Source of the DNA: Lutibacter flavus
GTDB taxonomy: Bacteria > Bacteroidota > Bacteroidia > Flavobacteriales > Flavobacteriaceae
Length of the DNA: 64,000 nt
Assembly (NCBI RefSeq): GCF_900188355.1
Contig: NZ_FZNX01000001.1
Span: forward strand, 419,754 to 483,753
Direction: 5' to 3'
In this document: piece by piece, positions 52,519-61,342 of the stretch
Layout of the letters: every line of letters begins with the position of its first letter
How positions within the stretch are numbered: the stretch's first letter is position 1
The notes under the pieces: generated by a model
Told to the model about the DNA's origin: nothing
Database searches by the model: none
The model's input: the letters and a program-made list of their open reading frames with translations, nothing else
Program-made: the position numbers and the translations under genes

Positions 52519-54117
52519 ATGAAGTTATTTTTTTCATTTATTATAGCATTATTAGCAAGTACTCAAATTTTTTCGCAAGAAAATGAAGAAGTATTATTTA
52601 CGTTAAATAATGAACCTGTTTTTACTAAAGAATTTTTAAAGGCTTATGAAAAAAACGCCGAATTAATAACTGAGTCTAATAATAAAACAGCAGACTATTT
52701 AGAATTATTTGTTAATTATAAATTAAAGGTTAAAGAGGCAAAAGAATTAAAGTTAGATACCTTTCCTAAATATATTTCGGAATTAGAAGATTATAAAAAT
52801 AGGTTAATTCTTCCTTATTTAAAGGATGCAGATGTCACCAAAAAACTGGTTGAAGAAGCCTACCAAAGACTTCAAAAGGAAGTAAACGCAAGTCATATTT
52901 TAATTAATATGAAGCCAGATTCATCTCCAAAAGACACGTTAAATGCTTATAATAAGTTATTGGAGGCACGTAATCTTGTTTTAAAAGGTGAAGATTTTAC
53001 TGAAGTTGCTAAAAAGTATTCAGAAGATCCATCTGTTGAACAAAATGGAGGGAATTTAGGTTTTTTTACAGGATTACAAATGGTTTATCCATTTGAAAAT
53101 GCTGCTTTTACCACTACAAAAAACGAAGTTTCTATGCCATTTAGAACTAAATTCGGTTTTCATATTTTGCAAGTTCATGAAATAAGAAAGGCAAGAGGCG
53201 AAGTTGAAGTTGCGCATATAATGATAAAAAAAGAGGATTTAAAAGCTGAGAAAAAAATTGATTCAGTTTTTAATATGTTAAAAGTAGATAATTCAAATTT
53301 TAGTGAATTGGCTAAAAATATTTCAGATGATAGGGCAAGTGCCATAAACGGTGGGAAATTAAAGCGGTTTGGATATGGTGAAATGATTGCGGATTTTGCT
53401 AAGGTTGCTTTTGAAATGAAAGAAGTTGGTGAAATTTCAAACCCATTTAAAACTAAATATGGATGGCATATTATTAAATTAATTAATAAATATCCTATTG
53501 AAAGTTTTGATGAAATGAAAGCAAAATTAACTCAAGAGATTCAACGAGATGAACGCTCAAATTTAATAGGTAAATCAGTAATAAAAAAATTAACGAATAC
53601 TTATAAAATTAAAGTTAATAAAGAAGCCTTAAATCAACTTGAAACAGAGGATTATAGAAATGAATTAAATGGTTTTGATCAAGAACTTTTTAAAATAGAA
53701 TCTAAAACTATTTTTCAAAAAGATTTTATAGCCTTTTTAAAAGCTAATAAATTTGCAACTATTAATAGTGCGTTTAATAGTTTTAAGGAACAAGAAGTTC
53801 TAAATTATTACAAAGCTAATATTGAATTTGTAAATGAGGAATTTGCAGATACTTATAAGGAATTTAAAGAAGGGTTGTTGTTGTTTGATTTATTAGAAAA
53901 GAAAATTTGGGAAAAATCAAAAGACAGCATTGGACTTTCAAATTATTTTTCTAAAATGAAACCTAAAAAATATATCGAAAAGGATTTTAAAAGTATAAAA
54001 GGTACAGTGATAAGTGATTACCAGATTCATTTGGAAAATTTATGGATTGAAGATTTACATAAAAAATATAGGGTTAAATTTAATAGCAAAGAAAAAAAGA
54101 AAGTATTAAAAAATTAA
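52519..54117 (+). CDS. Periplasmic peptidyl-prolyl isomerase with two parvulin domains
   Basis: 532 residues with a signal peptide ending FSQ. Parvulin domain 1 spans residues about 120 to 235 (NASHILINMKPDS, DFTEVAKKYSEDPSVEQNGGNLGFF, FGFHILQVHEI). Domain 2 spans about 235 to 335 (VEVAHIMIKKEDL, ISDDRASAINGGKLKRFGYG, YGWHIIKLI). A C-terminal region of 190 residues has no match I can name. SurA/PpiD-type proteins escort outer-membrane proteins across the periplasm. It is the first of three adjacent genes of this kind. Confidence 0.92.
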   Translation: MKLFFSFIIALLASTQIFSQENEEVLFTLNNEPVFTKEFLKAYEKNAELITESNNKTADYLELFVNYKLKVKEAKELKLDTFPKYISELEDYKNRLILPYLKDADVTKKLVEEAYQRLQKEVNASHILINMKPDSSPKDTLNAYNKLLEARNLVLKGEDFTEVAKKYSEDPSVEQNGGNLGFFTGLQMVYPFENAAFTTTKNEVSMPFRTKFGFHILQVHEIRKARGEVEVAHIMIKKEDLKAEKKIDSVFNMLKVDNSNFSELAKNISDDRASAINGGKLKRFGYGEMIADFAKVAFEMKEVGEISNPFKTKYGWHIIKLINKYPIESFDEMKAKLTQEIQRDERSNLIGKSVIKKLTNTYKIKVNKEALNQLETEDYRNELNGFDQELFKIESKTIFQKDFIAFLKANKFATINSAFNSFKEQEVLNYYKANIEFVNEEFADTYKEFKEGLLLFDLLEKKIWEKSKDSIGLSNYFSKMKPKKYIEKDFKSIKGTVISDYQIHLENLWIEDLHKKYRVKFNSKEKKKVLKN

Positions 54118-54130
54118 ATAAATAGAAAAA

Positions 54131-54979
54131 TTGAAGAAATTATACTTTTATATTATAGCAATTATTCTCTTACAATCTTGTAATTATTTTACCATAAAAA
54201 ATGATTCTAAAGTGGCTGTAGCTCGTGTAAATAATAAGTATCTATATAAAGAAGATCTAAAAAATATTATTAAAAGTGATATTTCTCAAACAGATAGTAT
54301 TTTAATAGTTAATAATTTTATTAATAATTGGATTAAGCAGCAACTACTATTATCTAAGGCTCAACTAAATTTAGAAAACAAATCGGAAGAATTTGAAGGC
54401 CTGGTAAAAAATTATAGAGAAGATCTATTTATAAACTCCTATAAAGAAGCGGTCGTTAAGCAATATTTAGATACAACAATTACTAATTCAGATATTGAAG
54501 ATTTTTATAAAGAAAACAATCAAAATTTTAAATTAAATGAAGAATTACTGAAGCTTAAATATATTAAGATTGGTAAAGAAGTATTGAATAAAAATGAGTT
54601 AATTAAGCTATTTAAATCAAGTAAAAAAAGTGATTTGGATAGTTTGCAATCCAAGGAGTTATCATTAAAATCATATCATTTAAATGATTCAATTTGGGTG
54701 AAATATAGCGATCTGATTTATCAAATTTCAGTTTTAAAAGAATTGGAAAAAAAGGAAGTGTTAAAAAAAGATAAATTTATTCAAAAAGAAGATTCATTAA
54801 GCTTATATTTGGTGTCCATAAAAGAGGTGTTAAATAGAAATGAAATAGCTCCTAAAAGCTATGTAACACCAACAATTAAGCAAATGATTTTACACCAGCG
54901 TAAATTATTATTATTAAGAAAAATAGAAGAAACATTAATTGATGATGCAAGAAAAAAACAACAATTTGAAACATATTAA
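54131..54979 (+). CDS. SurA-like lipoprotein lacking a clear parvulin domain
   Basis: 282 residues from a TTG start 13 bases after the preceding stop; the signal MKKLYFYIIAIILLQSC must begin there. Lipid anchoring at Cys17 is predicted. Residues about 30 to 140 match the helical SurA N domain (VARVNNKYLYKEDLKNII, NNFINNWIKQQLLLSKAQ). The residues where a parvulin domain should be (SKKSDLDSLQ) show no GGxLG or HIL motif, so it is probably a chaperone without isomerase activity. It is cotranscribed with its two neighbours. Confidence 0.85.
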   Translation: MKKLYFYIIAIILLQSCNYFTIKNDSKVAVARVNNKYLYKEDLKNIIKSDISQTDSILIVNNFINNWIKQQLLLSKAQLNLENKSEEFEGLVKNYREDLFINSYKEAVVKQYLDTTITNSDIEDFYKENNQNFKLNEELLKLKYIKIGKEVLNKNELIKLFKSSKKSDLDSLQSKELSLKSYHLNDSIWVKYSDLIYQISVLKELEKKEVLKKDKFIQKEDSLSLYLVSIKEVLNRNEIAPKSYVTPTIKQMILHQRKLLLLRKIEETLIDDARKKQQFETY

Positions 54980-54980
54980 A

Positions 54981-56369
54981 ATGACAAAAAGTACGATTAT
55001 ATTAGCTTTTTTATTAGTTACATTGGGAATAAAAGCGCAAGATAGTTTAATAGTTAATAACGTATTTCCTGAAAGAATTAAAGTTGATGGCGTTGCTGTT
55101 GTAGTAGGAAAAAATATAGTTTTAGATTCTGATATTGATAAATTTAAAAAAGAGTTGCAACAACGTATGGAAGGTAAACTTGATATTACTGATTGCGAAA
55201 TTCTTGAAGAAATTATGACTCAAAAATTGATTGCACATCATGCAGTAATTGATAGTGTTGAAGTTTCGGAAGCAGAAATAAATTCAGAAGTTGAACGAAA
55301 TATTTCCTATTTCTCACAACAATTGGGCTCAATGGAAAAAGTAGTTGAGTATTATGGATTTACAGATGAAGAAGATTTAAGAAATGAACTTGCGGGTATT
55401 CAAAAAGAACAACTTCTTATCCAAAGAGAAAGAGCGAGTATCACAGAGAAAATTGATGTAACTCCAGAAGAAGTTAGAACTTATTTTAGAAACCTAGAAA
55501 AGGAAAATAGTTTACCAGAATTTAGTGCAGAAATTGAATTGGCTCAAATTGTAAAAACAATAAAACCAACCGAAGAAGAAACAAATCGTGTTTTTGAAAA
55601 ACTAAATGAAATTAAAGAAGATATTGAGGGCGGCTATAGTTTTAGATTAAAGGCTATTATAAATTCTGATGATCCTGCGGTTTCAAGTAATGGAGAAGGA
55701 GCAGGTGGTAAATATACAATTACTCGTGAGTCAAATTTTATTAAAGAATTTAAAGAAGTTGCTTTTAGTTTAGATGAAGGTGAGCTTTCAGAGCCTTTTG
55801 AATCTGGTTTTGGAATACATATTATTCAAGTAGAAAAAGTAAAAGGGCAAGAGAGAGATGTGCGTCATATTTTAATACAACCAAAAATTTCACAAGCTGA
55901 GTTAGATGCTTCTATAGCGGAATTAGCTGACGTTCGTAATCAAATTTTAAAAGGTGAAATTACTTTTGAGGAAGCTGTTTTAAAATATTCAGATGATGTA
56001 GAAACAAAAAATAATGAAGGGTTAATTTTAAATCCACAAACAAATGATACTCGTTTTGATTTAACACGTATGGACCCTAATTTATATAATAAAGTAAGTA
56101 GTTTAAATTCAGGAGAAATTACAGAACCTTTTTATGATGAAATTAGAGGAGGCGCAAAAATGCATAAAATTATACTTTTAAAAAGTAAAGAAGAAACTCA
56201 TACTGCGAATTTCACTAAAGATTACGAGAAAATTCAACAACTAACATTACAGAAAAAACAAGAAGAAACTGTTGATAAATGGTCTGTTGATAAATTAGAG
56301 GATACATATATTAAAATTAATAAGGATTTTAAAAAGTGTACTTTTAAAAATAATTGGAAAAAGGAATAG
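54981..56369 (+). CDS. SurA-like peptidyl-prolyl isomerase
   Basis: 462 residues from the ATG at 54981, which directly follows the previous stop; an earlier in-frame ATG would put 14 charged residues before the signal peptide ([20 protein letters not shown]). SurA N domain: [20 protein letters not shown] and [18 protein letters not shown]. Two parvulin domains follow, one degenerate (about 180 to 290: [26 protein letters not shown]) and one with [13 protein letters not shown] and [18 protein letters not shown]. It assists outer-membrane protein folding. Third gene of the set. Confidence 0.93.
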   Translation: MTKSTIILAFLLVTLGIKAQDSLIVNNVFPERIKVDGVAVVVGKNIVLDSDIDKFKKELQQRMEGKLDITDCEILEEIMTQKLIAHHAVIDSVEVSEAEINSEVERNISYFSQQLGSMEKVVEYYGFTDEEDLRNELAGIQKEQLLIQRERASITEKIDVTPEEVRTYFRNLEKENSLPEFSAEIELAQIVKTIKPTEEETNRVFEKLNEIKEDIEGGYSFRLKAIINSDDPAVSSNGEGAGGKYTITRESNFIKEFKEVAFSLDEGELSEPFESGFGIHIIQVEKVKGQERDVRHILIQPKISQAELDASIAELADVRNQILKGEITFEEAVLKYSDDVETKNNEGLILNPQTNDTRFDLTRMDPNLYNKVSSLNSGEITEPFYDEIRGGAKMHKIILLKSKEETHTANFTKDYEKIQQLTLQKKQEETVDKWSVDKLEDTYIKINKDFKKCTFKNNWKKE

Positions 56370-56373
56370 TTGT

Positions 56374-57327
56374 ATGTCAGATGTTGATACGTTAAAAGAA
56401 TTAGTTCTAAAGCATAAAGCCTTAAAAAAGGAAATTGGTAAAGTGATTATTGGTCAGAATGAGGCAATTGATCATATTTTACTTTCAATTTTAAGTGGTG
56501 GACATTCATTGTTAATTGGAGTGCCAGGGTTAGCCAAAACTCTAATTGTACACACAATATCAGAAACTTTAGGATTAGATTTTAAACGTATTCAATTTAC
56601 ACCAGATTTAATGCCTTCTGATATTTTAGGAAGTGAAATTTTAGATGAAACGAATCATTTTAAATTTATAAAAGGACCTATTTTTAGTAATATTATACTT
56701 GCAGATGAAATAAACCGTACACCGCCTAAAACTCAAGCAGCACTTTTAGAGGCTATGCAGGAGCGTTCGGTAACTGTTGCAGGACATCATCATATATTAG
56801 AAGCTCCATTTTTTGTATTAGCTACTCAAAATCCTATTGAACAAGAAGGAACATATCCGCTTCCAGAGGCTCAATTAGATAGATTTATGTTTTCAATACA
56901 ATTAGATTATCCAAGTTTTGAAGAGGAGGTTGAAGTTGTAAAAAGCACAACTAATGATGTAAGTGAAAGGATTAATTCAATAGTGACTTCAGAAGAAATT
57001 ATTAATTTTCAGCATTTAGTTAGAAGAATTCCTGTTGCAGATAATGTTATTGAGTACGCAGTAAAATTAGTGTCTAAAACGCGTCCTAATTCAACGCATT
57101 CACCTGAAATTGTAAATAATTATATTGATTGGGGTGCGGGACCGAGAGCCTCTCAAAACTTAATTCTTGGTGCAAAAGCAAATGCAGCTGTAAATGGTAA
57201 ATATTCTCCAGATATTGAAGATGTTCAGTCTGTGGCTTATTCAATATTAAAACATAGAATTGTTCGAAATTATAAAGCAGAGGCAGAAGGAATTTCCGAA
57301 AAACAAATAATAGAAGCTTTATTCTAA
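56374..57327 (+). CDS. MoxR family AAA+ ATPase
   Basis: 317 residues. Walker A GVPGLAKT, Walker [24 protein letters not shown], sensor 1 [26 protein letters not shown] and the C-terminal lid are all present. MoxR ATPases act as chaperones that mature other protein complexes, often with a von Willebrand factor partner; none is encoded next to it here. It begins 4 bases after the SurA-like gene, so it may be the end of that operon. It stops directly beside the convergent rsmD stop. Confidence 0.93.
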   Translation: MSDVDTLKELVLKHKALKKEIGKVIIGQNEAIDHILLSILSGGHSLLIGVPGLAKTLIVHTISETLGLDFKRIQFTPDLMPSDILGSEILDETNHFKFIKGPIFSNIILADEINRTPPKTQAALLEAMQERSVTVAGHHHILEAPFFVLATQNPIEQEGTYPLPEAQLDRFMFSIQLDYPSFEEEVEVVKSTTNDVSERINSIVTSEEIINFQHLVRRIPVADNVIEYAVKLVSKTRPNSTHSPEIVNNYIDWGAGPRASQNLILGAKANAAVNGKYSPDIEDVQSVAYSILKHRIVRNYKAEAEGISEKQIIEALF

Positions 57328-57882
57328 TTATTCTTCTGATTGTTCAGCACTTTCGAAAAAACTAAACATATTTCCACCATATTTTTTTTGATAACTTAAT
57401 TTAGGGTGATTTTCTAAATTGGTATGTTTAGAGTGTTCTATAATTAATACCCCATCTTCGTTAAGTAATTCATTTTCAAAAACTAGATCAATTATTTTTT
57501 CAAACTTTTCCAATTCAAAATCATAAGGGGGATCAGCAAAAATAACGTCAAATTTAGCGTTAGATTTCTCTATATACTTATACACATCACTTTTAATTAC
57601 GTGTATATTAGCATCTAATTCCTTTGAAATAGCATTAATATATTTTACACAGCCAAAATGAGCATCAACAGCAGTAATATTTAAAGTACCTCTTGAGGCA
57701 AATTCGTAACTAATATTTCCCGTTCCAGAAAATAAATCTAAAATAGTTAAGTCAGTAAAATAATATAAATTATTAATGATATTGAATAAAGCTTCTTTTG
57801 CCATATCTGTAGTTGGCCGAACTGGTAAGCTTTTTGGAGCTTGTAATCGTCTACTTTTATATTTACCTGATATTATTCGCAT
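57328..57882 (-). CDS. rsmD: 16S rRNA (guanine966-N2)-methyltransferase
   Basis: 184 residues, the usual length. MRIISGKYKSRRLQAP is the family N terminus, ILDLFSGTGNISYEFASRG the SAM site, and FADPPYDF the catalytic DPPY motif of N2-guanine methylases. It modifies G966 of 16S rRNA during 30S assembly. Its ATG overlaps the stop of the DUF3822 gene as TAATG. Confidence 0.95.
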   Translation of the reverse strand: MRIISGKYKSRRLQAPKSLPVRPTTDMAKEALFNIINNLYYFTDLTILDLFSGTGNISYEFASRGTLNITAVDAHFGCVKYINAISKELDANIHVIKSDVYKYIEKSNAKFDVIFADPPYDFELEKFEKIIDLVFENELLNEDGVLIIEHSKHTNLENHPKLSYQKKYGGNMFSFFESAEQSEE

Positions 57883-58724
57883 TAAAATTGATTTAGAAGG
57901 GTGAAATTTGAATGAGGAGCTATTCCATTAATGGTTTTATTAGAACTCTCTAAAGTATAGAATTCAACATTTCTAACATACTGATATAGGGTATTGTATA
58001 GTTCGGATTCTTTCTCAATATCACCTAAAAGAATCAATTTAAATTCTTCAGGGTTTAAATTCAATTGCTCAGCAGTAAAAAGAATGTAATAAATAAAATC
58101 TTCCTTAGTTTTAAAAGAAAAACAATTAAATAATTCTAATTTTTTGTTCTTTATAACTACTATTTCAAAAGTAAAATTAGAAACATTAACAAAACAAAAA
58201 TTTCCATCTAAATTTTTATATTTATTAAGAAGATTTTCAATTAAAACAGTTGAGGAATGTTTAAAAATAAATGCGCCAAAAGTTTCAATTAAAAAATTAT
58301 TAATATTTACAAAAGGGATGTATACATTTACAATATCAGAATTATTAATTTTATCAAAGGTAATGTAGTCATTTTCTAATACTTTAACTGAGTATTGCAA
58401 ATATTGAGCTAATTTGTTTTTATTAAAAAAAGGAGCAGGAACCTGAGCTACTAAATTGTTAAAATGGGTTACACTAACAGATTTATATTTTAATTGAAGT
58501 AATTCTTCTTGTGAAAAGATTTCTTGTACTAATTCTAAATGTTTAACTGGTGTTATAGTATTGTTAATAAACTCATAGCACGTAAAAGTACCAATAACAT
58601 TTTTAATTTTGTTATAGGTACAAAAAGAAAATCCATCCAAACTGAGTTGGATGGATAAATGATTTTCTTCAAGATTTAAAAAATCTATATTTTTATTCGT
58701 TATCTTTTTTATCTCCTTTATCAT
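57882..58724 (-). CDS. DUF3822 family protein
   Basis: 280 residues from the ATG at 58724; an alternative ATG at 58751 adds nine residues and deepens the overlap with the upstream gene from 32 to 59 bases. The family is limited to Bacteroidota and is recognised by LSIQLSLDGFSFCTYNK and the spread beta strands of an actin-like ATPase fold (VLENDYITFDKI, NFCFVNVSNFTFEIVVIKNKKLELFN). Function unknown. It is usually placed next to rsmD, as here. Confidence 0.85.
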   Translation of the reverse strand: MIKEIKKITNKNIDFLNLEENHLSIQLSLDGFSFCTYNKIKNVIGTFTCYEFINNTITPVKHLELVQEIFSQEELLQLKYKSVSVTHFNNLVAQVPAPFFNKNKLAQYLQYSVKVLENDYITFDKINNSDIVNVYIPFVNINNFLIETFGAFIFKHSSTVLIENLLNKYKNLDGNFCFVNVSNFTFEIVVIKNKKLELFNCFSFKTKEDFIYYILFTAEQLNLNPEEFKLILLGDIEKESELYNTLYQYVRNVEFYTLESSNKTINGIAPHSNFTLLNQF

Positions 58725-59421
58725 AAGATGGTGGCCAGTTACCGTCTTCACTTACTTCACCTAAAGAACCAATTCTCACATATTCTCCTCTAATTTCTTC
58801 ACCCCCAATTGCTTCTTTTTCTTGTTTAACTAAATTATGATCCATTCCTTTTAATATTAAAGCTTTATCAACTTTAACTTCAAAAACTGGAGCTTTTAAA
58901 CCTGCAATTTTTTCAACAACTCCAACTTCAATTTTAAATTTTTGATCAGTTCCAGGAATTTGCATCATATTTTTGTAATCTCTTCCAACAAATTGAGCAC
59001 GAACTTCTTCATATCCAATTGTATCTATTACTCTTTCTTCAATTTCTTTTGTAATTCCACCACCAACATCAATAGTTTTTGGAACGTTTCTAGTTTGAGT
59101 TAAGGCAAATTTAGCGGTATCAATAAATTTAATAAGATTATCCCCATTCGAAGTATAAGCACCGGTTACTTTTTTATGAGCAACTTCTGCATCGCGAATA
59201 ATTTTTAAATTATTAATAACCTTCGCATATTTAACCTTCTTTTCTTTATTAAACTTAATTGGTTTCCTAATTTCAAAATTGATTTTGTAAACTAACAATG
59301 CTGCAAGTGCAATTAATACTAATGAAACTATCCAATGTAATTTTCTAGGGATATAATTTACAATTGCATAAGCTAAAAGAGCTGTAACTATAATGCCAGC
59401 TATTATAATCAAAAATGTCAT
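58693..59421 (-). CDS. Membrane-anchored hypothetical protein
   Basis: 242 residues with two N-terminal membrane helices (residues about 2 to 22 and 30 to 46), then a soluble domain with KVINNLKIIRDAEVAHKKVTG, a pilin-like start, and a beta-rich C-terminal part ending in a charged tail. The domain is common in flavobacterial genomes next to DUF3822, but I know no function. It is the first gene of the unit with DUF3822 and rsmD. Confidence 0.85.
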   Translation of the reverse strand: MTFLIIIAGIIVTALLAYAIVNYIPRKLHWIVSLVLIALAALLVYKINFEIRKPIKFNKEKKVKYAKVINNLKIIRDAEVAHKKVTGAYTSNGDNLIKFIDTAKFALTQTRNVPKTIDVGGGITKEIEERVIDTIGYEEVRAQFVGRDYKNMMQIPGTDQKFKIEVGVVEKIAGLKAPVFEVKVDKALILKGMDHNLVKQEKEAIGGEEIRGEYVRIGSLGEVSEDGNWPPSYDKGDKKDNE

Positions 59422-59502
59422 AATTTTTATTTTTATTTTTCTATGTACGCAAATCTACAAATTTTTTTTAATGAGAAAAACTTTTCTGGCAAAATCAATT
59501 TG

Positions 59503-59510
59503 TATATTTG
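59503..59510 (+). promoter_or_regulatory. -7 box for the RecD-like helicase gene
   Basis: TATATTTG, an exact TAnnTTTG match, ends 15 bases before the ATG at 59526. Confidence 0.5.
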
Positions 59511-59525
59511 ACATTTATTAGATGT

Positions 59526-60953
59526 ATGACAAAAACTGCTCCCGAATTTTACAAAGAATTAATTAAAAAATTTCCATTTGAACCTACTAAATCACAAGAT
59601 TTATTACTGGAGAATTTATCTGATTTCATTTTTGATAAAAATAAAGATTCTTTATTTTTAATAAAAGGATATGCTGGTACTGGAAAAACAACAACAATTA
59701 GTACCGTTGTAAATAATTTATGGCGTATTGGTAAAAAGTCAGTATTACTTGCTCCAACAGGAAGAGCTGCAAAAGTTATTTCAGGTTATTCAAATAAACA
59801 GGCATTTACAATTCATAAAAAAATATATTTTCCTAAAAAAAATAAAGCTGGTGGTGTTGATTTTACTTTACAGGTAAATAAACATAACAATACGTTGTTT
59901 ATAATAGATGAAGCATCTATGATTCCAGATAGTCCAAGCAATGCAAAATTGTTTGAAAATGGATCTTTATTAGATGATTTAATATCGTATGTTTATTCTG
60001 GTGCGAACTGTAAAATTATTTTTATTGGCGATACAGCTCAATTGCCGCCTGTAAAATTAGATATAAGTCCCGCATTAGATGCTCAAAAACTGGAACTTAA
60101 TTACAATAAAGAAGTAACAGAAATTGAGTTGAATGAGGTAATGCGTCAACATGCTAATTCTGGAATTTTAATTAATGCTACGGAACTTCGTTTAATATTG
60201 GCTAATAATGGATATGATACATTTCAGTTTAAACTTGGATTTCCTGATTTAATTAGACTAACCGATGGTTATGAAATTGAAGATGCAATAAATACAGCAT
60301 ATGATAATATTGGAGTAGAGGATACTGCATTTATAGTACGGTCAAATAAACGTGCAAATCAATACAATCAACAAATTAGAAGTAAAATTAGAGGACAGGA
60401 AAACGAGATTTCGACTGGAGATTTTGTGATGGTTGTTAAGAACAATTATTTTTGGTTGAAAGAATCTAGTGAAGCTGGATTTATTGCAAATGGAGATATT
60501 TGTGAAATTCTTCAAATATATAAGATAAAAGAATTGTATGGCTTTAGGTTTGCTGAAGTAAAAGTTAGAATGATTGATTATCCTAATGAAAAACCTTTTG
60601 AAACAGTTTTATTATTAGATACTTTAACTTCAGAATCTCCATCACTATCTTATGAAGAATCAAATAAATTGTATCACGAAGTTCGTAAAGATTTTGAACA
60701 CGAAAGCTCAAAATATAAGCAATTATTGGGTGTTAAAAAGAGTAAATATTTTAATGCATTACAGGTTAAGTTCTCTTATGCAGTAACTTGTCATAAGTCA
60801 CAAGGAGGACAATGGAAAACAGTTTTTATTGAGCAGCCTTACTTGCCTGATGGTCAGAGTGTTGAGTATTTGAGGTGGTTATATACAGCTGTAACCCGTG
60901 CACAGGAAAAAGTGTATTTAATAGGGTTTAAAGACGAATTTTTTATCGATTAA
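59526..60953 (+). CDS. RecD-like ATP-dependent DNA helicase
   Basis: 475 residues from the ATG at 59526, the start nearest to the promoter that precedes the conserved part. Superfamily 1B helicase: Walker A KGYAGTGKTTT, LLAPTGRAAKVIS, LFIIDEASMI (DExx), IFIGDTAQLPPV, and the C-terminal AVTCHKSQGGQWKTV and RWLYTAVTRAQEKVYLIG of the UvrD-like C domain. It lacks the N-terminal part of true RecD and stands without recB or recC, so it is a stand-alone helicase for repair or recombination. It converges with ybaB at a one-base gap. Confidence 0.9.
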   Translation: MTKTAPEFYKELIKKFPFEPTKSQDLLLENLSDFIFDKNKDSLFLIKGYAGTGKTTTISTVVNNLWRIGKKSVLLAPTGRAAKVISGYSNKQAFTIHKKIYFPKKNKAGGVDFTLQVNKHNNTLFIIDEASMIPDSPSNAKLFENGSLLDDLISYVYSGANCKIIFIGDTAQLPPVKLDISPALDAQKLELNYNKEVTEIELNEVMRQHANSGILINATELRLILANNGYDTFQFKLGFPDLIRLTDGYEIEDAINTAYDNIGVEDTAFIVRSNKRANQYNQQIRSKIRGQENEISTGDFVMVVKNNYFWLKESSEAGFIANGDICEILQIYKIKELYGFRFAEVKVRMIDYPNEKPFETVLLLDTLTSESPSLSYEESNKLYHEVRKDFEHESSKYKQLLGVKKSKYFNALQVKFSYAVTCHKSQGGQWKTVFIEQPYLPDGQSVEYLRWLYTAVTRAQEKVYLIGFKDEFFID

Positions 60954-60954
60954 A

Positions 60955-61275
60955 TTATTTAAATAAATCCATTCCGGGTATGTTTGGCATTCCATCTTTT
61001 GCGGCAGCCGCGAGTTCTGTTTCACTTATATTATTTGCTTTTTCCAAAGCATTGTTTAATGCAATTATTAAATAATCTTCTATTTCTTCGTGATCTGAAA
61101 GTTCTTTAGAAATTGAAATATTTTTAACAATTTTATTTGCCGTAACAGTAACTTTTACGGTTCCATTTCCAGCTTCACCATCAATTAAAATAGTATTAAG
61201 CCTTGCTTTAGTTTCTTCAATTTTTTGTTGAGCCTCTTTAAGCTTTCCCATCATTCCAGTTAAATCTCCAAACAT
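60955..61275 (-). CDS. YbaB/EbfC family nucleoid-associated protein
   Basis: 106 residues. [20 protein letters not shown] is the family N-terminal helix, [21 protein letters not shown] the central hairpin and PNIPGMDLF the tail. Dimers bind DNA. In many bacteria the gene is beside dnaX and recR; here its neighbours are a helicase and a peptidase. Confidence 0.93.
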   Translation of the reverse strand: MFGDLTGMMGKLKEAQQKIEETKARLNTILIDGEAGNGTVKVTVTANKIVKNISISKELSDHEEIEDYLIIALNNALEKANNISETELAAAAKDGMPNIPGMDLFK

Positions 61276-61304
61276 TTTAGTGTATTTTTAACAAGTTAAC
61301 GGGG

Positions 61305-61321
61305 CAAATATAGTATTTTTG
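61305..61321. promoter_or_regulatory. Divergent -7 boxes between ybaB and the S9 peptidase
   Basis: The minus strand reads TATATTTG at 61312 to 61305 and the plus strand TATTTTTG at 61314 to 61321. The two promoters are nearly back to back, so use of one is likely to hinder the other. Confidence 0.45.
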
Positions 61322-61342
61322 CACCTTAGTAAAAAAATGTAA

